Assembly (NCBI RefSeq): GCF_020510625.1
Contig: NZ_CP075191.1
Span: forward strand, 906,001-970,000
Reading direction: 5' to 3'
DNA length: 64,000 nucleotides
Source: Ferribacterium limneticum
GTDB lineage: Bacteria > Pseudomonadota > Gammaproteobacteria > Burkholderiales > Rhodocyclaceae
Made by a program: the position numbers and the translations under genes. How positions within the stretch are numbered: the first letter of the stretch is position 1; the number at the start of each line of letters is the position of its first letter. Positions 38,410 to 44,587 of the stretch are shown piece after piece. The notes below the pieces were generated by a model. The model saw only the letters and a program-made list of their open reading frames with translations. It had not been told where the DNA came from and made no database searches.

Positions 38410-39119
38410 TGTACGCGAGCCGAGATCGCCTGGTTATCTTCGATGCCGATGGCACGCTGATCGACGCTTTTCGTGCGGTCGAGATGGCTTTCTCCCATCA
38501 CGGCATGGACATCGGGGACTACCAGCGCTTCCAGCGGCGACGCAAGTTGCTGAAGTACCTGGGCGGTCTGCGCGAGTTTCCCAAAAACCTGCGACACCAG
38601 CTGAACAAAGAAAATCGCAAGCAGTTGAAGCACACGCTGACCGAAATCTACCGGGGAGAAGCCATGCTTTTTCCGGGCATCGACGTGTTGCTGAAGCGGC
38701 TGATTGAACAAAGCGACGTCCGGGTTGGCGTTGTCTCGCGCAATGTCACCATCGAGCCTGAAACGACGCTGCGAATGGTCTTTCAGCGCCACGGCATAGA
38801 TGCCTCACAACTCGACTTTTTGCGCTGTATTCCGCTCGGCGAGGAGAAGAGCGATCAGTTTCGCGCACTGCGTCAGGAATTCGGAATCAACCCGACCCGC
38901 GCCTATGCCTGCGGCGATGAGTATCGCGACTATGTATCAGCATTGGCCGCCGGCCTGCATCCAATGGTCGTTTCCTACGGTTTTGAGGACCACGCCCGGC
39001 TAATCGACGACTTCGCCATACCTCATGAAATCATCTCGCGCACGCCGACGGAACTGTCCGCCCGGCTGAGTCACGCACTCGATCTGGATGAGGCAAATCC
39101 CGGCACTGCGGCCTCGTAG
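38409..39119 (+). CDS. HAD-family hydrolase of the betaine-lipid operon
   Basis: A 236-residue haloacid-dehalogenase-type phosphatase: motif I IFDADGTLIDA, motif II VGVVSRN, motif III Lys in EEKSDQF, motif IV CGDEYRDYVSALAAG. The helical cap (about 35-90) is long and very basic (FQRRRKLLKYLGG, HQLNKENRKQLKHTL), which would suit binding to an anionic membrane surface. The start overlaps the btaB stop by one base. A phosphatase supplying diacylglycerol from phosphatidate would fit the operon, but that is inference. Confidence 0.85.
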   Translation: MYASRDRLVIFDADGTLIDAFRAVEMAFSHHGMDIGDYQRFQRRRKLLKYLGGLREFPKNLRHQLNKENRKQLKHTLTEIYRGEAMLFPGIDVLLKRLIEQSDVRVGVVSRNVTIEPETTLRMVFQRHGIDASQLDFLRCIPLGEEKSDQFRALRQEFGINPTRAYACGDEYRDYVSALAAGLHPMVVSYGFEDHARLIDDFAIPHEIISRTPTELSARLSHALDLDEANPGTAAS

Positions 39120-39160
39120 GGCCCGGCTGCTTTACCACTCCGCGACGAGGTCGGCTACGC

Positions 39161-39187
39161 CACTGAATCAGATGCCCTGATTCAGTG
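39161..39187. repeat. Perfect 11-bp inverted repeat between convergent operons
   Basis: CACTGAATCAG / CTGATTCAGTG with a 5-nt loop, between the HAD gene and the PhnD-like gene, which converge here. There is no clear T-run, so it is at best a weak bidirectional terminator. Just before it, GCTTTACCACTCCGCGAC resembles part of a tRNA D-arm on the minus strand. Confidence 0.55.
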
Positions 39188-39197
39188 AGGCTGCCTC

Positions 39198-40076
39198 TCA
39201 GGGCTGCGTGGTCAGCAAGCGCAGGATTTCGCTGTAATTGTTATCAGTCACCGGGACGAATCCGGTGATATTGAGCTCCTGGAACATGCCAGCCAATGCA
39301 GCAGGTTCATTCAGGAATGTCTGTTTGATTTTTTCCGCAATCGATGGGCAGAGTTTCGTCCGCAAGACGACCGGATCGTAAGGAATCAAAGGTGATTGCC
39401 AAAGAATCCTTAACTGATTCGCCTGGAGCGTTTTCCGGCGTAGCGCTTCGTCCAGCATGCTGCTTGAGGCGAAAGCAGCATCTACCAGGCCCTTATCGAC
39501 AGCGGCAATAGCTCGGTCATGAGATCCGGCAAATGTCACACGTTGAAAATAAGATTCCAAAGGGGTGTCGGTTAATTGCCGAATGGCCTGGCGAGGCAGA
39601 ATGGCGCCTGAGGTGCTGGCGGGGTCGGTCAGGCTTAATGTTTTGCCTCGCAACTGTTCAATTTTCTCAATGCCCTTGTCCCGACGTACAAGCAGAAGCG
39701 ATCGGTAAGCCGACTCGGAGTCGGTATGCGGCCCCTTACGCAGGCCAAAGGAGGCAAATGCTGAAATCCCCGCTCCGCGATTAAGCGCAATGGCATACGA
39801 GGCAGGGCCGAGTTCCGCCAGATCAATCGTGCCGGCAAGTAAGCCCTCAATAATCGTACTGTAGGAGGGTGATGGGACGACCTCGATCCTTCGCGCCAAT
39901 TTCTTTTCCAGCTGTTGAATCAGTGGCTGATATTTTGCGAGCTGCTGTTCCGGGTTGGTTTTAGGGATTAATGCAAAACGCAATGGCTTTGGGTCTTCGC
40001 AGGAATTCGCCGAAACCTCATCTGACGCAATCAGCATAAACGAGAAGAAAACGAGTAAAGCCGAGAAATAGTTCAT
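39198..40076 (-). CDS. PhnD-like periplasmic binding protein
   Basis: A 292-residue exported protein of the phosphate/phosphite/phosphonate-binding (PhnD, Pfam PBP_like) fold. Signal peptide 1-23, then FALIPKTNPEQQLAKYQPLIQQLEKKLARRIEVV, the typical PhnD opening. GTIDLAELGPASYAIAL, a Ser/Thr ligand loop LTDPASTSGAILPRQAI and AAVDKGLVDAAFASSSMLD follow. Its ATG overlaps the stop of the GGDEF/EAL gene (ATGA), and no transporter genes are near. It most likely acts as a ligand receptor for that protein; the ligand need not be phosphonate. Confidence 0.85.
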   Translation of the reverse strand: MNYFSALLVFFSFMLIASDEVSANSCEDPKPLRFALIPKTNPEQQLAKYQPLIQQLEKKLARRIEVVPSPSYSTIIEGLLAGTIDLAELGPASYAIALNRGAGISAFASFGLRKGPHTDSESAYRSLLLVRRDKGIEKIEQLRGKTLSLTDPASTSGAILPRQAIRQLTDTPLESYFQRVTFAGSHDRAIAAVDKGLVDAAFASSSMLDEALRRKTLQANQLRILWQSPLIPYDPVVLRTKLCPSIAEKIKQTFLNEPAALAGMFQELNITGFVPVTDNNYSEILRLLTTQP

Positions 40077-42427
40077 GCTGGCGCCATGGTAGAAGAGATC
40101 AATAGTTCGCGTGCAGCAACAGCTGGAACCGGGCGACTTAAATAATAGCCCTGGGCCTCGTCGCAACCTGCTGTTTTCAGATGAATCAACTGATCGGACA
40201 TTTCCACCCCCTCTGCAACTACGCGCATGTTCAAGTTATGCGCCAAGGTGATGATTGACGAGACGATAACGGCGTCGTCGTGGCGGTTCCGAATATTGTT
40301 GATGAATTCCCGGTCTATTTTCAGGCAGTGAATTGGCAAGGTACGAATATAGGCAAGGTTGGAAAATCCATTGCCAAAATCATCCAGGGAAATACCGACA
40401 CCAAGCGCTTCAAGTCTTTCAAGAATCTGGCGAGCAACTTCAATCGAGTCGACGAGGCTATTCTCGGTGATTTCTATTTCAATATTTCCTGGGGCGACTC
40501 CGTGAATCGCAAGATATTCAGCGATACGTTGGGGTAATTCGATGTCCAGCAATTGCTTGGCAGATACATTAAAAGCAATCGGAACAACCGCCACGCCTTC
40601 TGCTTGCCATTGGGCTAATTGAATACAGCAAGCCTGTGCGACCCAGTCACCCAGTTTGTCGATCAATCCGATGCGTTCGGCCATCGGAATAAAATCATTC
40701 GGATAGATAAGACCATGGTCAGGGTGTTGCCAGCGCACCAAGGCCTCGAGGCCAACAATACGATAATCCGATAGCCTTACCTTGGGCTGAAAGTGGAGGA
40801 CCAATTCATTTTCTGCAATGGCTTTTGACAAGCGCTGCTCCAGGTTAAACAGTCTCTCGCCCCCCTGATTCAACGCTGGATCATAGAAAGTGAACCTGCC
40901 ACGCCCAGCGCGTTTTGACTGATACATTGCTGTATCGGCGTGACGAGTAAGTGAATTCAGGTCTTGACCATCCCTGGGAAAGATCGCAATCCCGATACTT
41001 GGCGTAATCTGAATGTCGTGGCCATCCAGGTTTGTACACGGGAGGCCGATGCTTTCGATTATTTTTGAGGCAACCAAAGCTGCATCATCGATAGTTTCAA
41101 TCCCGGTCAACATCAAGCCAAATTCATCACCGCCCAAGCGAGCGATTACATCCGATTCGCGCAAGGCCTCACGTAGTCTGATTGAGATGGTTTGTAACAA
41201 CAGGTCGCCAACATGATGCCCCAAGTTGTCATTGATGGCTTTGAAGCGATCCAGGTCAAGATACATCAGCGCACATAGTTTTCGGCTACGCTTGAAACTT
41301 GCGATATGACTTACCACTAACTCATGAAATATTCGTCGGTTGGGCAAGCCGGTCAAATGATCATGGGCAGCTAAATCAAACGCTCGTCGCTTTTCCTCTT
41401 GCAACTCGGCGATCAACTCCTGTTTTTCCTGATCGGATTTTGACAGGGCTGACAACAAGAGCCCCTGATGCTTCAGATTTCTGGCAAACCAGAAAGTGGC
41501 TAATACGATAATCGCTGTAAGAAATCCAAGTATGGCTAACAGACGAGTATGAGCGCTAATGCGATCATTCAGCGTTTCGTCTACATCACGGCTAACCGTA
41601 ACGATTAATGGATGGTTGTCCTGATTTCGGAAACTTGTACGGTAAGTGTGTCCTGCATCAAAGAACTGGCCTATCCAGGTTCCTTTTTGAGCCTCCGTTT
41701 TCGGGAGATTCATGACGCTGCGATTAATATCCAGGACCAATCCAGCCTGGCGTGCCTCAGCCAGCTTTTCGCCATCGAATTTTAGAACCTGTATGACGCC
41801 GGAGCGTCCAATATCGATATGCTGATACAAGCCGAGGAAATAACCCAAATCCAGAACAACAACCAATATTCCATTCAACCTGCCACTGTGGTTTCCAACC
41901 GGGAATAGCAGTGGCAGTTCCCATGCCTGTTCGTAAGACATCGAACGGGGGCCTACTGCCAGCTTGGTCGAGGTTCCGTTTTGAACTTCTTTTAAAAACG
42001 CTTGAAGGCTGTCGATGAGTTCTAGTGATTCAGTCGTCGGCGAAGATGAATATATTTGCTTTAAATCGTGATCATATAAAGTGATGCGTAGAAGAGCACG
42101 GTCAGTTGCTCGCATTGACGACAAACGACTGGCCGCATCAAGCTGCTTTCCATCAAACCATTCGTTAGCCGCAATCGAGATCAATCTGCCGCGATCCAGA
42201 ACCTGTGTAAGGTTTTCGGAAATGACTTCGGCCAACGTCTCTTGTTGCACCCGCGCATTTTCACCAATTAAGGTTTTTTCCGCTTCGAGGCGTTGTAGTG
42301 CAAGCCACCATGCCAGGAGAAGCAGCGACGCAATCAGAATCAGCCCTGTAAAAAGAGCCATACGCCAAGAAATTCTGCTCTGACGAATGAGCCAATGACA
42401 GAGTAGTTTAGGCGTGAAAGACTGCAT
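40073..42427 (-). CDS. Membrane GGDEF/EAL c-di-GMP protein with periplasmic sensor
   Basis: A 784-residue inner-membrane protein. Helix 1 (about 24-44), a periplasmic Cache-like sensor (about 45-295), helix 2 (about 298-318), a short coiled coil, a GGDEF domain with intact RLGGDEFGLML, and an EAL domain with intact LEALVRWQHPDHG, ENSLVDS and DDFGNGFSNLAYI. Both active sites look complete, so synthesis and breakdown of c-di-GMP are both possible. The gene is followed by and overlaps a PhnD-like binding protein, a likely sensing partner. GC is lower than the genomic neighbours. Confidence 0.9.
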   Translation of the reverse strand: MQSFTPKLLCHWLIRQSRISWRMALFTGLILIASLLLLAWWLALQRLEAEKTLIGENARVQQETLAEVISENLTQVLDRGRLISIAANEWFDGKQLDAASRLSSMRATDRALLRITLYDHDLKQIYSSSPTTESLELIDSLQAFLKEVQNGTSTKLAVGPRSMSYEQAWELPLLFPVGNHSGRLNGILVVVLDLGYFLGLYQHIDIGRSGVIQVLKFDGEKLAEARQAGLVLDINRSVMNLPKTEAQKGTWIGQFFDAGHTYRTSFRNQDNHPLIVTVSRDVDETLNDRISAHTRLLAILGFLTAIIVLATFWFARNLKHQGLLLSALSKSDQEKQELIAELQEEKRRAFDLAAHDHLTGLPNRRIFHELVVSHIASFKRSRKLCALMYLDLDRFKAINDNLGHHVGDLLLQTISIRLREALRESDVIARLGGDEFGLMLTGIETIDDAALVASKIIESIGLPCTNLDGHDIQITPSIGIAIFPRDGQDLNSLTRHADTAMYQSKRAGRGRFTFYDPALNQGGERLFNLEQRLSKAIAENELVLHFQPKVRLSDYRIVGLEALVRWQHPDHGLIYPNDFIPMAERIGLIDKLGDWVAQACCIQLAQWQAEGVAVVPIAFNVSAKQLLDIELPQRIAEYLAIHGVAPGNIEIEITENSLVDSIEVARQILERLEALGVGISLDDFGNGFSNLAYIRTLPIHCLKIDREFINNIRNRHDDAVIVSSIITLAHNLNMRVVAEGVEMSDQLIHLKTAGCDEAQGYYLSRPVPAVAARELLISSTMAPA

Positions 42428-42464
42428 TGAAGCCTAGCGTCAATATTTCGGATGGCGTGATTGT

Positions 42465-42493
42465 TTTACAACAAGGTTACCGGGTTGTGACAA
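42465..42493 (-). promoter_or_regulatory. Putative promoter of the GGDEF/EAL-PhnD operon
   Basis: On the minus strand TTGTCA (42493-42488) and TGTAAA (42470-42465) are 17 bp apart, 38 bp before the start codon. The rest of the 42428-42671 gap is AT-rich with no gene I can support. Confidence 0.45.
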
Positions 42494-42674
42494 AGTTCAA
42501 TTGCAGACAAGCACGCTCTTCTGGCCGTGACCTATTGGTTACGTTTCGCGGTCAAAGTCCGATGGGCAACCCGTTTTACTGCGCTCAAGGTTTTGAGGCC
42601 GACAGTCGGCTCTACGGCTAAAAGGGATTGCTTGAAAGTGGCGGCGTAGTAGGTAAGCCGTAACCCTAGAAAGC

Positions 42675-42702
42675 AAAAAGGCCAACTCCGAAGAATTGGC
42701 CT
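42675..42702 (-). terminator. Terminator next to att-like site B
   Basis: On the minus strand AGGCCAA / TTGGCCT (7 bp) with a 10-nt loop, followed by TTTTT. It lies just beyond the tRNA-end-like motif at 42720, as a tRNA terminator would. Confidence 0.75.
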
Positions 42703-42718
42703 AGCCGCTTGAGTCTAA

Positions 42719-42901
42719 AACTGGTGCCCGGGCCTTAATCGAACTAACTGCGGAAACATTTGCGGCACAATGGTTTTCGTTTTTCGAAAATCAGAGTTAC
42801 CCCCAAAGTTACCCCCATTAAAACGGCGTTGCACCAAAACAACAAAACGTCCATTCGGCTGGATAGTGTTTTGTTTAGGTTTAGGAGGCGCGCATTCTAC
42901 C
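42719..42901. repeat. Left attachment-like junction of the integrative element (copy B)
   Basis: ACTGGTGCCCGGGCC (42720-42734) matches the 3' end of the tRNA-Leu at 54645-54660 except for one C and is in the same orientation. GAACT follows at the T-arm position. Two direct GTTACCCCC copies (42796 and 42808) have the same 12-bp spacing as two copies at 54512 and 54524 beside the integrase. It ends in GCGCGCATTCTACC, whose complement holds TAGAAT, a stable-RNA-like -10. I read it as attL of the element. Confidence 0.65.
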
Positions 42902-43140
42902 ATTGCTCAGGCAGCAGATTCTCCGGGATGGAGGGGGCGGCAGTAGATCAAATGCGCGCTCAAATCATGCCCGGATTGGGGCAGCAGTGCGCCCAGGTTC
43001 GCCCGTTTTTGCTCTGTCTTGGTGGTTGGTCGGCGTGGTGGTTGTTTGCCGGCTGGATCATCTGGCGGAAGCGGCGAAAAAAGCCGGAACTCATTGCGGC
43101 TCATGGATATGCAGTGATTTGTGGCCTCGATCAGGCGCCA

Positions 43141-43268
43141 AAGTTGGGCACAGTGGGCACATTGGACTTACCCCGGTTTTTGATGAAGTGTGCCCACGTG
43201 AATCATTGCAGCACAAGGTATTTGACGGATTGGGCACACTGGGCACACTGGGCACATTAGATATTCAA
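43141..43268 (+). repeat. 128-bp inverted repeat, left copy (iteron-like)
   Basis: Pairs with 44321-44448 in inverted orientation: 121 of 128 positions match and the first 78 are identical. It contains iteron-like TGGGCACA units in two groups (two units, then three at 9-bp spacing). The gap 42902-43278 holds nothing else I can support; short reading frames across the repeat code for the same peptide in both copies. Confidence 0.85.
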
Positions 43269-43278
43269 TGGGGTGGCA

Positions 43279-43794
43279 CTAAAAAGAGCGAAGCGGGGAA
43301 CGTCTAAATATTGGCTCTATTATCAATCCAGGCCGGAACTCTAGTCCTTTTAGCAGAAAGTAGCGCTCAAGACACACACCAAATTTGTTATGCACTCCTG
43401 CATATTCAAGGCAAGTTCTGAATGCCCTTATTGAAGATCCAGAAGGTGGCCTGGGTGCCCACGGGTCAGTGCCAATGAATACAGCCAAGGCATACGAATC
43501 AAGAATGGCATTTTCAGTAGCGTCATCAGATAACTCCCAAATCTGTCTGACCACTTCAACCCGAATCATCATTTTCAGGCTATAGCCTTTGCGGCCTATC
43601 TTGGTTTGATCCGCTGAATAGTGAGGACGACAAATAGTCTCGAGTTCTGACCATTCAACAACCTGATTTATTACATCCAAAGCAACCGCCCTAGATGGCT
43701 GTCTGGCCTTTGGCCAGCGAACCGAACCAAATAAACTCAGATTGCATAAGGGCGCAGAAACGTACTTTTTTCTTCTTGTCATCACTTTAACCAT
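43279..43794 (-). CDS. IS5-type transposase N-terminal domain protein (DUF772), no catalytic domain
   Basis: A 171-residue protein. The segment ALDVINQVVEWSELETICRP, GRKGYSLKMMIRVEVVRQIWELSD and ENAILDSYALAVFIGTD, then SSIRAFRTCLEY, follows the N-terminal helical domain of IS5-family transposases (DUF772). The DDE catalytic part is absent: after about residue 140 there is only a short unrelated tail. It is either a truncated insertion sequence or a retained DNA-binding domain. It lies inside the 128-bp inverted repeats and is A/T-richer than the core genome. Confidence 0.72.
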   Translation of the reverse strand: MVKVMTRRKKYVSAPLCNLSLFGSVRWPKARQPSRAVALDVINQVVEWSELETICRPHYSADQTKIGRKGYSLKMMIRVEVVRQIWELSDDATENAILDSYALAVFIGTDPWAPRPPSGSSIRAFRTCLEYAGVHNKFGVCLERYFLLKGLEFRPGLIIEPIFRRSPLRSF

Positions 43795-43798
43795 TTCA

Positions 43799-44587
43799 CT
43801 ATGTTGAGATTTCGCTGCCTAGGGCTAGAGCGCCCCTCGCATTACCCTCATGAGAATTGCTCGCGGAGGACCCGTTACCACCAAGGCCAGGCTTCCATCT
43901 ATCGAAGCTCTGGCATTCAGGAGGAGCTATCCAGATGCGTTCAGTGGCCCGGCCTGTTTCCAATATCAGATAGCCATGAGCACAAGCCCAGTGAAACTGG
44001 CGGCGCCCACCATTTCCGACAAGCTGTCTTGTGGTCAGGTGCTTGCACATGGTGCAGTCAAGACCAGAGGTGGGGGCTTGGATCATCAATACTTCCCATG
44101 GCTTAAGGCCAGCCTCGATACAAGCCGAGCTCCAATATCTCACTTGCTCACCAGGTTGAACTGTTTGGAGACCGAGCAGAATCGACGCCCTCTCTTCATT
44201 ACTTCCCTTCACCTTTCTGCTGTACGCCAAAGCCAGAATTACAGCCGCTGGGTGCAGCGCAAATTCATTTCTGACCGCACCCCCACCCGGTGCCCCGTCG
44301 CCCGTCTGACCTTCCCCCCCTTGAAAATCTACTGTGCCCACTGTGCCCATTGTGCCCAATCCATCAAACGCCTTGTGCTGCAATGATTCACGTGGGCACA
44401 CTTCATCAAAAACCGGGGTAAGTCCAATGTGCCCACTGTGCCCAACTTCGCCCCCGGCCGCTTGGGATGAATCGGGCTTGAAGCTTGATGGCTCGAGGCG
44501 TTCCGCTGTTTTTGTGGCGTTGGAAGCACCGAGCACGGGCGTGGGCTGAGTGGCTGCAAACAGGATATCAAGATCAAGCATCGCCAT
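43799..44587 (-). CDS. Element protein with Cys-rich C-terminal motif, function unknown
   Basis: A 262-residue protein. The N-terminal third runs through the right inverted repeat and reads VGHSGHIGLTPVFDEVCPRE and FDGLGTMGTVGTVD, i.e. the iterons are translated. The C-terminal part has a likely zinc site, LDCTMCKHLT and HWACAHGYLIL, ending IWIAPPECQSFDRW. Such Cys-rich ends occur next to replication genes in proteobacterial elements. The ATG overlaps the DUF927 gene's end by 14 bp. Function unknown. Confidence 0.65.
   Translation of the reverse strand: MAMLDLDILFAATQPTPVLGASNATKTAERLEPSSFKPDSSQAAGGEVGHSGHIGLTPVFDEVCPRESLQHKAFDGLGTMGTVGTVDFQGGEGQTGDGAPGGGAVRNEFALHPAAVILALAYSRKVKGSNEERASILLGLQTVQPGEQVRYWSSACIEAGLKPWEVLMIQAPTSGLDCTMCKHLTTRQLVGNGGRRQFHWACAHGYLILETGRATERIWIAPPECQSFDRWKPGLGGNGSSASNSHEGNARGALALGSEIST
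44321..44448 (-). repeat. 128-bp inverted repeat, right copy
   Basis: Inverted partner of 43141-43268, 121 of 128 identical. It lies inside the coding sequence of the Cys-rich element protein. The two copies enclose a 1052-bp segment carrying the DUF772 gene and the 3' two thirds of the Cys-rich gene. Confidence 0.85.

Noticed and set aside
39121..39150. tRNA-like stretch GCTTTACCACTCCGCGAC
   Set aside because: Only part of a D-arm-like sequence; no acceptor or anticodon arm could be built around it.
42427..42621. 64-codon plus-strand frame upstream of the GGDEF/EAL gene
   Set aside because: No ribosome-binding site or family; it overlaps the likely promoter of the opposite gene.
42903..43307. 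Plus-strand frame through the left inverted repeat, encoding the same peptide as the right copy
   Set aside because: The rest of the frame has no recognisable domain and its openness follows from the repeat itself. Mentioned under the repeat but not called as a gene.
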